58,540 nt of DNA from Solobacterium sp. (GTDB lineage: Bacteria > Bacillota_I > Bacilli_A > Erysipelotrichales > Erysipelotrichaceae), in the NCBI GenBank assembly GCA_017432325.1, contig JAFRJJ010000065.1:1-58540 (forward strand), in the 5' to 3' direction. Both the position numbers and the translations under genes were made by a program. Position 1 is the stretch's first letter; every line of letters starts with the position of its first letter. The notes under the pieces were generated by a model. The model searched no databases, was not told the DNA's origin, and saw only the letters and a list, made by a program, of their open reading frames with translations. Below, piece by piece: positions 8,280 to 16,800 of the stretch.

Positions 8280-9086
8280 TCAGTTCTGGATCGCATTTCT
8301 GAAGGCTGTATAATTGGCTGATTCAAAGTCCCTGCAGTATACCGCGAACACGATCTCCTCAAACAGGTGACCCATCTCATCGATCAGCTGCTTATAAGCC
8401 TTTGCGGTAACTTCCGGATCGTTGCAGAATGCGCCGCACCCGAACGCTCCGAGCACGAGCACGGTGTCTTCATGATGTGCCGCAATGCTCAGGATATGCC
8501 GCCCGCGCTGCAGATGCAGTTCATACAGCATCTTATCCGGGATATCACGGTATCTGAGGTTCGGTGCCGCGCAGGTCAGTACATCCGTCCGGATCATTTC
8601 TTCATGCGGAAGCCTTTTGGGAATATCCTCGTCCGACTTGCATACAACAACATCTCCTGTCCATATACAGGCATCCGAATACAGAGGATCACGAGCCTTT
8701 CTGTTGACACGGTAGTAATACGCATCCAGCCGGTCCTGCGTCAATGCCGGATACAGTGTACTGCAGCGGCAGAGACTTTCTTCCTGCGCAGCTGCTCCGC
8801 TGAGCACACCGCCTCCCGGGCTGATGGCTGAAGCGAAGTTCAGCACTGCGATCTGCCTGTCCGGATATTTCCTTCTCAGGCGGAAGGCACATTCAAATGT
8901 CCGTTCCTTTGTGACTGACACATGTCCGGAAAGCTGTGCTGCCGGAACCGGAGGATAATGTTCGGGACTGTAGAAAACCGTATTCCGGCAGTTCTCTTCA
9001 ACAGCCTTCTTCAGCATTTCATCGGTCTCATAGAACTCACGGGTATCCTGAAAGACACCGGCCAGCGGATTTCCGCTCATTTTCAT
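8280..9086 (-). CDS. TIGR02452-type PARG-like ADP-ribose glycohydrolase
   Basis: This 268-residue protein has a macrodomain-like PARG fold. The diagnostic PARG signature is present: GGG at residues 91-93 (in ISPGGGVLSG) followed by QEES at 101-104, where the glutamates are catalytic in characterised poly(ADP-ribose) glycohydrolases. LVLGAFGCGAFCNDP near the C-terminus is the second loop of the fold. AAAGGAGG precedes the ATG. It is last in a three-gene operon with a VWA protein and a macrodomain protein, which supports a role in removing ADP-ribose from proteins or nucleic acids. The actual substrate is unknown. Confidence 0.85.
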   Translation of the reverse strand: MKMSGNPLAGVFQDTREFYETDEMLKKAVEENCRNTVFYSPEHYPPVPAAQLSGHVSVTKERTFECAFRLRRKYPDRQIAVLNFASAISPGGGVLSGAAAQEESLCRCSTLYPALTQDRLDAYYYRVNRKARDPLYSDACIWTGDVVVCKSDEDIPKRLPHEEMIRTDVLTCAAPNLRYRDIPDKMLYELHLQRGRHILSIAAHHEDTVLVLGAFGCGAFCNDPEVTAKAYKQLIDEMGHLFEEIVFAVYCRDFESANYTAFRNAIQN

Positions 9087-9101
9087 GAAAGCATCCTCCT
9101 T

Positions 9102-9758
9102 TTACTTCTGACGTTTTCTGACGTCAGCCTCGATATCTTTTTTCCATGATCCGCTGATCCTTGTTCCTTTCGGGGCCATACGCATCTCTTTTACAGCTTC
9201 GGACATGGCTTCGTAATTCAGCCTTGTTCCTGCATGGTCGGAGATATATGTCACCGCCCTGTCTTCATTGATCCCGAATCTTCCGGCTGCTGCGATCGCG
9301 TCCATGTTGGCGCCGAAGAACAGGAACTCCCAGCCGTACTGTTCCTGCTGACGCATGACCATCCTGCGTACCTGGTCGAATGTGTAATGCCTGCTGGCAT
9401 TCTCCATGCCGTCTGTCGTAATAACGAAGATCGTATGTTCGGGACGGTCCTCTTCCCTGGCATATTTATGGATATTGCCGATATGATGGATCGCTCCGCC
9501 GAATGCGTCCAGCAGTGCCGTGCATCCTCTGACATAGTATTCCTTCTCTGTCATCGGGCTGATCTTCGAAAGCTCAACGCGGTCATGCAGGACCTCTGCC
9601 GTATCATCAAACAGCACTGTGGAGACGAGTACGGTTCCCTCTGTCTGTTTCTGGCGTTCCAGAAAGGCATTGTATCCGCCGATCGTATCCTTTTCCAGTC
9701 CTCCCATGGAGCCGCTTCTGTCGAGTATCATGACGATTTCTGTTAAGTTCTTTTTCAT
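9102..9758 (-). CDS. VWA-domain protein (MIDAS metal site)
   Basis: This 218-residue protein is essentially a single von Willebrand factor A domain. The MIDAS motif DRSGSMGG lies near residue 13 and is completed by a Thr in CTALLDA and the Asp of TTDGMEN. Such domains bind a divalent metal and usually mediate protein contacts. I start at the ATG at 9758 because GAGAGGTAAG precedes it; a longer upstream reading frame lacks such a site and overlaps the previous gene. It lies between the macrodomain gene (73 bases upstream) and the PARG-like gene (15 bases downstream), so it may be an adaptor in ADP-ribose signalling. Confidence 0.82.
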   Translation of the reverse strand: MKKNLTEIVMILDRSGSMGGLEKDTIGGYNAFLERQKQTEGTVLVSTVLFDDTAEVLHDRVELSKISPMTEKEYYVRGCTALLDAFGGAIHHIGNIHKYAREEDRPEHTIFVITTDGMENASRHYTFDQVRRMVMRQQEQYGWEFLFFGANMDAIAAAGRFGINEDRAVTYISDHAGTRLNYEAMSEAVKEMRMAPKGTRISGSWKKDIEADVRKRQK

Positions 9759-9831
9759 TCTTCTTACCTCTCTTTCCGTACTCATCATACGTCCGGAAAG
9801 AAAGGCGATGGTCGCCTGCAGGGCGACATCT

Positions 9832-10818
9832 TCAGAGTGTTTCCTGATCGAATTTAAACAGCATCGCGTTGACTTCAAAGATGTTGTAGATGCCGTTCTC
9901 CAGGCAGTACCTGATCACCAGGTCAAAGACCACGGAAGGTGACAGCGCAAAACCTGCCCTTGAAAGAAGGTCGACTGTATCATCCAGACTCAGACGAAGC
10001 GCAAGAGCCAGCGCGATCACTGTCTTTTTGGAAGGCTTATAGTTTTCATTCTTGCGGATCTTTGCGAACAGCTTGCGGTCAATGTTCGCGGCTTTGTAAA
10101 CATCCGGATCTGTCCTTCCGCTTTCATCGATCAGATGCAGGAGCCTGACCTGGAATGTCTGTTCCTTTTTCGGCTTCCAGGCATGTCCGGGCGCGGCAGA
10201 TAACATAGGAGCCGTATTCATCCAGGAGCTCTGCTCATATGCCTGATCAGACTCTCTCCTTCTGCGGTATTCCCGTTCTTCCGCGATCACTACCTGATGT
10301 TCTTCAATATAGCTTTCTACGCTTTCAAACACCTTTTCCGAAAGTTCAAAAGACTGTTTGTCAAACACGACAAGTGTGATATCCATCTCGTGGTCCATCA
10401 GATATGACTGGATCGCGTCCAGTGCCGTTTTCAGGGCAATGTCATTGGGAAACCTGTTTGATCCGGCTGCCATCAGCGGAAACGCGATGCTTTCGCAATG
10501 ATAGTCTTCCGCGAGCTTTAATGATCTTTCATAACAGCTGCGGAGCTTTTCCGCTTCATGGTGATGGCCGTCGATCCATACCGGACTGACCGCATGCGCG
10601 ATATACTTCGCATCCAGCCCGTATCCCTTTGTGACTGCCGCCTCTCCCGGGGCGATCGCACCGATCCTCTGCCTTGCCTGCAGAAGTTTTTCCCGTCCGG
10701 CCGCTTCATAGACAGCCGTGTCAGTTCCGCCGCCGACGACCGGTTCAGGATTGGCTGTGTTGACGATCATATCCGCTTTTACATTGATAATATTGTTTCT
10801 GACGATCTTGAAAGACAT
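9832..10818 (-). CDS. Macrodomain protein with C-terminal HTH-like domain
   Basis: This 328-residue protein has two parts. Residues 1-170 are a macrodomain that should bind ADP-ribose or its derivatives: IVNTANP at 18-24, the glycine loop GGGTDTAVYEAAG at 29-41 and FPLMAAGS further on. After a charged linker, residues 225-328 (RLLHLIDESGRTDPDVYK, AKIRKNENYKPSKKTVIALA) form a helical domain seen in many Bacillota macrodomain proteins and reminiscent of an HTH fold, although DNA binding is unproven. GAGGTAAGT precedes the ATG. It heads the ADP-ribose operon and is divergent from the peptidase gene. Confidence 0.85.
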   Translation of the reverse strand: MSFKIVRNNIINVKADMIVNTANPEPVVGGGTDTAVYEAAGREKLLQARQRIGAIAPGEAAVTKGYGLDAKYIAHAVSPVWIDGHHHEAEKLRSCYERSLKLAEDYHCESIAFPLMAAGSNRFPNDIALKTALDAIQSYLMDHEMDITLVVFDKQSFELSEKVFESVESYIEEHQVVIAEEREYRRRRESDQAYEQSSWMNTAPMLSAAPGHAWKPKKEQTFQVRLLHLIDESGRTDPDVYKAANIDRKLFAKIRKNENYKPSKKTVIALALALRLSLDDTVDLLSRAGFALSPSVVFDLVIRYCLENGIYNIFEVNAMLFKFDQETL

Positions 10819-10935
10819 ACTTACCTCATTTACATAATTGTATCAATTTATTTCAATCATTCTGCAATACTTTTCAGAATGCCTTTTTTCTGTCTTTGAT
10901 TGTAGTACAATTGTTGGCAAAAGGAGAATTCTGAT

Positions 10936-12384
10936 ATGTACAAAACAGAAAGTTTCAAGCCGGATGATTTCAAGCCCGCACGCTTTGAGTCAGAAGGAAC
11001 CATCACACTCCGCGGAAATGAGATCCCGTACCATACGGTAAGTGAAGACAATGTATTCTATGGAAAAGACGGCAAAGCCATCGCTTCCATCTTCTCTTAT
11101 TCCTATTTCCGTTCCGATGTTGAAGACACATCAAGACGTCCTGTTGTTTTCGCTTATAACGGCGGACCCGGCAGTTCTTCCATGTATGTGCATGCCGGAT
11201 TCCTCGGTGCCAGAAGGATCACTTACGGTGAGCCTGACCGTCCCAGCGCATTCGGTCCGTTTGAAGTGATCGACAATCCGGACTGCCTGCTGGATATCGC
11301 TGACCTGGTCCTGGTCGACCCTGTCGGTGTCGGCTACGGCGTGCTCATTGATGAAGAAGAAGGAAAGAATTTCCTCGGCATCGAAGAAGACGCTGAAGCA
11401 CTGCTGACATTCATTGAAGCATGGACGAGAAGATATAACCGCACACTTTCACCCAAATACCTGGTCGGTGAAAGCTATGGATGCACACGTTCCGCAACTG
11501 CTGCCGGCATCGCTGCCAACGGCGGAAAAGAACGCGCTTACGGTGTCGCGTTTGACGGCATCGTCATGATCGGCAACACAGTCACTGTCGGTGAGTATTT
11601 CGGCAAAGAGATCTATGTTGAGCCGTCCGTCATCGGATTCCCGACCTATGCCGGCGTCAACTGGTTCCATAACCATCCGACTGACCAGACTGTTGAAGAA
11701 TTCGTCAAAGAAGCGAAAGCATTCGCCGATACGGAATATGTACTCGCGCTTTACAAGGGCGAAGCTCTTTCCGAAGAAGAAAAAGAACACATCATTGACC
11801 GTGTCACATATTATTCCGGTGTCTCAAGGGAATACCTGCTCCGCAACGGACTGAAGATCAATGACAACACATACCGTCAGGAAGTCCTGAAGAAACAGGG
11901 CAAAGCTGTTTCACGCTATGACGGCCGTATGACTAGACCGCTGCTCAGCCCGGATGTACTGGAAGAAAAAGACGGACTCTGGGATGACGCTACAGCTGAC
12001 CGCTATGACACATACTTCTATTCTGCGCTCACAGGCGATCTCCTGCCTCACCTGAACGTCAAGCTGGACCGCAACTACATCAACATGACCATGTACTACA
12101 AGTCATGGAACAAAGAAGCCAAGATGGGTACGACAGCTGACCAGCTCAGACGCGCAATGACCATGAGACCCGGTATGCGTACATTCTTCGCAAACGGATG
12201 GTTCGACCTGTGCACAGAGTTCGGCTATGTCTACCATACGCTCGATCATGCAAGTCTGCCGAAGGACAGAGTCTTCGTCAAAGGATACTCTTCCGGTCAT
12301 ATGATCTACATCGGCGAAGAAAACGTGCATGAACTCTGCGAAGATATCCGCAAGTTCCTGGAAGGAAAAGATCCTACCAAATAA
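10936..12384 (+). CDS. Serine carboxypeptidase-like S10 family peptidase
   Basis: This 482-residue alpha/beta-hydrolase is of peptidase family S10, which removes C-terminal residues from peptides. The oxyanion segment NGGPGSSS is at residues 75-82, the nucleophile S180 sits in VGESYG, the aspartate in ANGWFDLCTEF and the histidine in GYSSGHMIYI near the C-terminus, so the triad is complete. There is no signal peptide, so it appears cytoplasmic, unlike the vacuolar or secreted eukaryotic enzymes. AAAGGAG precedes the ATG. The gene is monocistronic and ends in a terminator. Its peptide substrates are unknown. Confidence 0.88.
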   Translation: MYKTESFKPDDFKPARFESEGTITLRGNEIPYHTVSEDNVFYGKDGKAIASIFSYSYFRSDVEDTSRRPVVFAYNGGPGSSSMYVHAGFLGARRITYGEPDRPSAFGPFEVIDNPDCLLDIADLVLVDPVGVGYGVLIDEEEGKNFLGIEEDAEALLTFIEAWTRRYNRTLSPKYLVGESYGCTRSATAAGIAANGGKERAYGVAFDGIVMIGNTVTVGEYFGKEIYVEPSVIGFPTYAGVNWFHNHPTDQTVEEFVKEAKAFADTEYVLALYKGEALSEEEKEHIIDRVTYYSGVSREYLLRNGLKINDNTYRQEVLKKQGKAVSRYDGRMTRPLLSPDVLEEKDGLWDDATADRYDTYFYSALTGDLLPHLNVKLDRNYINMTMYYKSWNKEAKMGTTADQLRRAMTMRPGMRTFFANGWFDLCTEFGYVYHTLDHASLPKDRVFVKGYSSGHMIYIGEENVHELCEDIRKFLEGKDPTK

Positions 12385-12392
12385 ACATTGTG

Positions 12393-12416
12393 GGTCGGCG
12401 TTCTGCCGGCCTTTTT
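12393..12416 (+). terminator. Intrinsic terminator
   Basis: GGTCGGC and GCCGGCC form a GC-rich stem followed by five T, directly after the S10 peptidase stop codon. Confidence 0.85.
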
Positions 12417-12422
12417 CATGCA

Positions 12423-12452
12423 AAGAAAAAGCAGGTTCCTGTCAGCCTGCTT
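12423..12452 (-). terminator. Intrinsic terminator of infA
   Basis: On the minus strand AGCAGG and CCTGCT pair and are followed by TTTTTCTTT, 26 bases after the infA stop codon. Confidence 0.75.
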
Positions 12453-12478
12453 CTGCGGTACGAATTGCTATACTGCGA

Positions 12479-12694
12479 TTATTTAAATCTATATACAATC
12501 CTGCCCGTTGTCAGATCATACGGTGAAAGTTCCACTGTCACTCTGTCTCCGGGAAGGACTCTAATGTGATTCATCCTCATCTTACCCGCGAGTGTCGCGC
12601 GAACGACCATACCGTTTACCAGCTCCACTTTAAAAGCACTCGGCATGGTATCTACGATGGTTCCTTCAATACTGATTGCTTCATCCTTGCTCAA
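12479..12694 (-). CDS. infA: Translation initiation factor IF-1, TTG start
   Basis: This 71-residue OB-fold protein binds the 30S A site during initiation. The conserved text [19 protein letters not shown] and [16 protein letters not shown] is clear, and [17 protein letters not shown] ends the protein as in all IF-1s. The only start behind the strong AGGAGG (spacing eight) is the TTG at 12694, an unusual initiator. IF-1 normally sits in the spc/alpha ribosomal operon, but here it is a single-gene unit between a peptidase and a LacI regulator, so it may be a relocated or an additional copy. The middle of the protein ([15 protein letters not shown]) is somewhat divergent. Confidence 0.92.
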   Translation of the reverse strand: MSKDEAISIEGTIVDTMPSAFKVELVNGMVVRATLAGKMRMNHIRVLPGDRVTVELSPYDLTTGRIVYRFK

Positions 12695-12908
12695 TGTATG
12701 CACCTCCTGTCTGCGATGACATTGTAACAAATTCCAAGTGAAGTTCAATAAGTTAGCAATAAATTTCGGTGAAAAAATCATTTCGGGCACAGACTGAAAA
12801 CAATGTAAATAAAACGCTGAAAAAGATGATATTATTCGGCATTTTTTAATTATCATGTTTTTTTGTACATATTTTGCATTATGATTGAGCAGTCCGGAGG
12901 TGGACACT

Positions 12909-13925
12909 ATGACGATCAAAGATATTGCAAGACTTTCAGGATACAGTATCGGTACTGTTTCGCGGGTGATCAACCAGCATCCTGATGTCAGTGAAACAGC
13001 GAGAAAAAAGATCCTGGAGATCATTGAACGTGAGAATTTCCAGCCGAATTCCAACGCGAAACACCTGAAGCAGTTGCATTCCACTCCTATCACCATTATC
13101 GTGAAGGGGTCCAGCAACCTGTTTCTGGAAACACTGATGGAGAAGGCTGAACAGTATCTTGAACAGAACGGGGAAACATCCAATGTTGTATTTGTAAATG
13201 AACGGGATAACGAAGTCCGTCAGGCAGTGCAGATCTGTACGGAACGGAATCCGAAAGGCATTATATTCATGGGCGGCGCGCTGGAGAACTTCCGCAGAGA
13301 CTTTAAACATATCAATGTACCGTGCGTACTGATCTCCGGATGGGCGAAGGATCTCGGTTATAAAAACCTGTCCAGCTTTACAACAAACGACTATGACGGA
13401 GCGCGTCAGGCTGCGAAGCTTCTGACAGAAAACGGCCACCGCAGGTTCCTGGTGATCGGCGGATACCGCAGTGAAGAAGCAGATCAGGTCTCCAGCCAGA
13501 GACTGAACGGATTTCTCTCTGTACTGAGAGAAAGAAATATCCCGTTTGATACGGACACACAGTATGTTGAAAGCATGTTCACGATGGAAGACGGATATGA
13601 AAAAGCATATCCGGCACTGCAGCGGTTCCCTGACACCACGGCAGTCTTCGGACTGTCCGACCTGGTGGCTGTAGGCATCATGCGGGCAGCACATGACCTG
13701 GGAAAGCGCATTCCCGAAGATCTTTCCGTCGTCGGATATGACGGGATCGCATATACAGGTTATACCGTTCCGAGACTGACCACCATCCGGCAGAATATCG
13801 AACGCCTGGTCAGTGAAGGCGTTGACGACCTGCTGTTCAGGATCAGTTATAAAAAGACAGCCACGCATCAGCAGATCAAAGCTGATCCGGTGCTCCACGA
13901 AAGCATCAGAGATCTGAACAGATAA
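12909..13925 (+). CDS. LacI/MalR-type transcriptional regulator
   Basis: This 338-residue repressor has the N-terminal [24 protein letters not shown] (residues 2-22), hinge helix text [13 protein letters not shown] near 47-59 and a periplasmic-binding-like effector domain. I use the ATG at 12909, behind GGAGGTGGACACT. The protein is a close paralogue of the LacI protein at 57255-58277 along its whole length ([29 protein letters not shown] against [19 protein letters not shown] against IGYDGIGYT). A role in alpha-glucan sugar control is therefore likely, although no sugar gene is adjacent. Its own terminator follows. Confidence 0.9.
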   Translation: MTIKDIARLSGYSIGTVSRVINQHPDVSETARKKILEIIERENFQPNSNAKHLKQLHSTPITIIVKGSSNLFLETLMEKAEQYLEQNGETSNVVFVNERDNEVRQAVQICTERNPKGIIFMGGALENFRRDFKHINVPCVLISGWAKDLGYKNLSSFTTNDYDGARQAAKLLTENGHRRFLVIGGYRSEEADQVSSQRLNGFLSVLRERNIPFDTDTQYVESMFTMEDGYEKAYPALQRFPDTTAVFGLSDLVAVGIMRAAHDLGKRIPEDLSVVGYDGIAYTGYTVPRLTTIRQNIERLVSEGVDDLLFRISYKKTATHQQIKADPVLHESIRDLNR

Positions 13926-13941
13926 AATGATCATGATCAAA

Positions 13942-13965
13942 AGAAGCCTCCCCGGCTTCTTTTTC
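13942..13965 (+). terminator. Intrinsic terminator
   Basis: AGAAGCC and GGCTTCT pair across a four-to-five-base loop and are followed by TTTTTC, just after the LacI-type gene. Confidence 0.85.
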
Positions 13966-14002
13966 AATGTCCGGTACTTGTTCTGAATGTCAGCGTCATA
14001 AC

Positions 14003-14038
14003 AAAAATACCGGATTCTGTTGGCATGATCCGGTATTT
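14003..14038 (-). terminator. Intrinsic terminator of the PcsB-like gene
   Basis: AAATACCGGAT and ATCCGGTATTT form an eleven-pair stem. On the minus strand it ends in TTTTTGTT, 18 bases past the gene's stop codon. Confidence 0.85.
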
Positions 14039-14055
14039 GGTATGTTCTTTTTCAA

Positions 14056-15396
14056 TTACTGCAGATAAATGTATCCTAGACAGGTCTGGCCCGTCCAAGG
14101 CAGTGCATCAAGCGGTACCCAGCGTTCATAGTACTGTCCCATATAATTGCCTTCTTTGATATAGACCATTCCGTCGCCGACTTCTGTTACAAACGCAACA
14201 TGTCCGACATATACTGCCACGGAATATACAGCCGGTTCACTTCCGGTAGGATAACCGTCGCGCTGTGCATACCACAGCCAGTCTCCCGCCATGCCCCATC
14301 CGGGCAGTGCGATTCCGAGCGTATCATATACGAGCTGCCATGCGCCCCATGTACAGTTGCCCCAGCCGCCGTAATAAGGGTTGCTGCCGCCGCCTGTTAC
14401 AGGTGCTCCGTTTCCGCCGGTATACCAGTCTCCGCCGCCGGAATTGCCGTCTCCGCTTCCGTTATCCTCACCTGCTGCAGGTGTCGGTGTCGGAGTGGGC
14501 TTCGGTTTTGTCTTCTCGTAAGAGAGCGCGATGCTGTTTTTGACATTGTCAAGCACAGCTGTATTTTGGTTCATTTCCTCAATGATCTGAACCGTCTGTG
14601 AATCAGCGTTTTTCAGCTGTTCCTGATACTGTGCCTGAAGTGATGTCAGTTCATCCTTGCTGGCAACGAGCGCAGACTGCTGCGCATTCAGGAGACTCTT
14701 TCCGGATTCCAAATTCATCTGGACGACCTTCAGGTCATTCTGTTCTGCCAGGAGTTCTTCCTGCATCTCATTCAGTTTGGCATAGCTGGCATTCATTTCT
14801 CCCAGGATCGTTGAGTCATACTCATAGATATCTGACAGACCGCCTGCGATCCTGACGAAATCACTGAATGACTGTGCACCCATGAGTACATCCAGGAACT
14901 GATTCAGACGCATCGTTCCCTGATTAGCAGACATACGGTTTTTCATACGCTGCTTGAGGGATTCGATCTGTGCCTTTTCCAGCTCGATCTGTTCCTCACT
15001 GTCCTTGATCTGGATCATCAGTTCATCGGACTGTTTGTTGGCACCGCCGATCTGCAGGTTCAGGTCATCCATCATGCTGTTCAGACCATCGATCTGGGCT
15101 GAATATTCAGCAGATTTCGCCGTATATGAATCGATCGTTGCTGTGATGCCCTGCTTGCTGGAATCCAGTTCACTCAGTTTTACGGTCAGCTCTTTGTTTC
15201 TCTGCTCAATAAAATCCGCATATGCCTGACAGGAAGCCTGCTGTTCTTCAGACAGCGAATCCTGGTTCATGCACTGCATATTCCAGTAAGCAGAATCCGT
15301 ATATTCAGGCTCAGCTTCAACATTGATCGCCGGCTGCAGACCGATGATCATTGAAACCGAACATAAAAACGTTACTATTCTTCTAATCTTTCTCAT
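14056..15396 (-). CDS. PcsB-like CHAP-domain peptidoglycan hydrolase
   Basis: This 446-residue secreted protein begins with a signal peptide (MRKIRRIVTFLCSVSMIIGLQ). Residues 60-300 form long coiled coils broken by a short helical lobe, as in PcsB, where FtsX contacts the coil to activate the enzyme at the septum. A TPTPTP and Gly/Ser/Asn-rich linker follows. A CHAP domain of about 100 residues ends the protein, with catalytic C348 (GNCTWGAW), H399 (VGHVAFVTEV) and E415 (IKEGNY). It should cleave peptidoglycan cross-bridges during division. Transcription probably starts next to the ATG: TTGCTG and TATAAT lie 17 apart and the -10 is nine bases away, with no ribosome site. Confidence 0.88.
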   Translation of the reverse strand: MRKIRRIVTFLCSVSMIIGLQPAINVEAEPEYTDSAYWNMQCMNQDSLSEEQQASCQAYADFIEQRNKELTVKLSELDSSKQGITATIDSYTAKSAEYSAQIDGLNSMMDDLNLQIGGANKQSDELMIQIKDSEEQIELEKAQIESLKQRMKNRMSANQGTMRLNQFLDVLMGAQSFSDFVRIAGGLSDIYEYDSTILGEMNASYAKLNEMQEELLAEQNDLKVVQMNLESGKSLLNAQQSALVASKDELTSLQAQYQEQLKNADSQTVQIIEEMNQNTAVLDNVKNSIALSYEKTKPKPTPTPTPAAGEDNGSGDGNSGGGDWYTGGNGAPVTGGGSNPYYGGWGNCTWGAWQLVYDTLGIALPGWGMAGDWLWYAQRDGYPTGSEPAVYSVAVYVGHVAFVTEVGDGMVYIKEGNYMGQYYERWVPLDALPWTGQTCLGYIYLQ

Positions 15397-15405
15397 AGCA
15401 AAACG

Positions 15406-15434
15406 ATTATAACGATTTCAGGCCGAAACAGCAA
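15406..15434 (-). promoter_or_regulatory. Promoter of the PcsB-like gene
   Basis: On the minus strand TTGCTG (15429-15434) and TATAAT (15406-15411) are separated by 17 bases. The -10 box is nine bases from the ATG at 15396, which implies a leaderless or almost leaderless transcript. The remaining bases up to 15654 hold no gene. Confidence 0.65.
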
Positions 15435-15654
15435 CCTTTCCGCATGAAAACTTTGTGAAGAATATCGGTATTTTTGTGTGAATATGTCATTTTTTAAGAT
15501 TTGTAAATATATTCAGGACTGTTTTCCGGCTGTTCTCAGCATAGCTCCGGTCCTGCGGGCATGCCAACCTTAAGATGTTTTCTTCAGTCTGAACTCATCA
15601 AAACAGCCGTACGCTGTTAGAATAAAGATGGAACTCTGTTCCGGAGGTTTAGTT

Positions 15655-16512
15655 ATGTGGAGAAGGATTTTAAGAGGAGCTGCAGCTGCCGCAACACTTG
15701 CCGCAGTCGCATATCTCAGCACTAAGGATGATCAGGTACTTTGCAATACCCCTGAAGTATATTTTGCCATTACGGGCTTTGACCATGAAGAGACCGGTTT
15801 TTATACGTTTGTCAGATTGCGGAACAAAACCGGCAAACGGATGATCTTCCGCTGTGTCAGGCCGTCCGTACTGGGCTACAGCGTGCCTGTGGATTTCACC
15901 CAGGAAGTCGGTCCGCATGAAACAGTGACCGGAAACTTCTGGATCAATATCGAATTCATGGAGCGTTACGGGATCAAGTCGGTCGATGAACTGTCATTCT
16001 GGCTGGAAGTGACTGAACCTTCTTCCGGCAGGACACTGATCAACGCTAAATACAGCCTGTCACCTACCGGAAAAGCCGGATATCAGCTGACCTATCCTGC
16101 CAAAAAGCACACGGATACAGAAGCTGTATTCGCGGACAATGAAGATCTGTACTTTGCAGTCCTGGGATGGCGTATTACCGACACCGGGACCTTTGTCATT
16201 GACGTGCTGACAAAAAACAGGACCAATGATGTACTGCATACGGAATGGTCTGATGTGATCGTCAACGGAAAACTTCCGAAACAGATGATCATACTGGAAC
16301 AGGAAATGGATCCCGGCATCATCAATGCGGCTGCACTCTCCCTGTTCAATGACTTCTTCAAGGACAACGGCCTGAAGATGTGTGTCGGGGAAGACGGGAT
16401 CAGGGATATCGCATTTACATTCCGGGCATTTACAAGAGAAAACAAAACGCTCGTATTTGAAAAGCAGGTCCTCTGGACACTTTCCGGAGACCCGGACGGA
16501 CTGAACGTCTGA
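15655..16512 (+). CDS. Membrane-anchored or exported protein, unknown
   Basis: This 285-residue protein has a short basic N-terminus and an Ala-rich hydrophobic stretch (RRILRGAAAAATLAAVAYL), so it is probably exported or anchored. The rest contains two similar halves, each starting with a beta-rich VYFAITGF or LYFAVLGW block, which suggests a duplicated beta-sandwich domain. The ATG at 15655 is chosen because GGAGG lies nine bases upstream. I do not recognise the family. It stands alone, divergent from the PcsB-like gene, so a cell-surface role is possible but unsupported. Confidence 0.7.
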   Translation: MWRRILRGAAAAATLAAVAYLSTKDDQVLCNTPEVYFAITGFDHEETGFYTFVRLRNKTGKRMIFRCVRPSVLGYSVPVDFTQEVGPHETVTGNFWINIEFMERYGIKSVDELSFWLEVTEPSSGRTLINAKYSLSPTGKAGYQLTYPAKKHTDTEAVFADNEDLYFAVLGWRITDTGTFVIDVLTKNRTNDVLHTEWSDVIVNGKLPKQMIILEQEMDPGIINAAALSLFNDFFKDNGLKMCVGEDGIRDIAFTFRAFTRENKTLVFEKQVLWTLSGDPDGLNV

Positions 16513-16530
16513 ACAGGATACTGATCTTAC

Positions 16531-16636
16531 AAAAAGCCGATCATATGAATGGATCGGCTAATATCATCCGTGCGGTGTTTTATACACATACTAATCGGTT
16601 TTATCGTTTTTTTACTCACGTTATGATTGTATTGCT
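16531..16636. repeat. Direct repeat, copy A (about 105 bp)
   Basis: This stretch matches 17951-18055 in the same orientation at roughly 90 percent identity. It contains a GCCGATC...GATCGGC hairpin (terminator-like on both strands), then ATATCATCCGTGCGGTGTTT and a T-rich tail. Copy A lies between the convergent genes ending at 16512 and 16801. Copy B forms the 3' end of the PNPOx-like lipoprotein gene and its terminator. Confidence 0.85.
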
Positions 16637-16640
16637 TGTG

Positions 16641-16673
16641 AAAAGAGTATACCAATGGAGGGTATACTCTTTT
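16641..16673. other. Perfect 13-bp inverted repeat
   Basis: AAAAGAGTATACC and GGTATACTCTTTT are separated by seven bases. The hairpin has T runs on both strands and can act as a bidirectional terminator between convergent genes. Its GTATAC core is also operator-like. A weaker TGAAACC / GGTTTCA repeat follows near 16690-16716. Confidence 0.75.
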
Positions 16674-16800
16674 GAGAATTCAAAAGATTGAAACCGGCTT
16701 TTTTCAAAGGTTTCACATGTAAACAAAATGATCTTTTTCCGCTTCCTGCCAGTACGCCTCTGTGTTTTCCCCAGGATGGACAGGGGGCAATCGTCATGTT

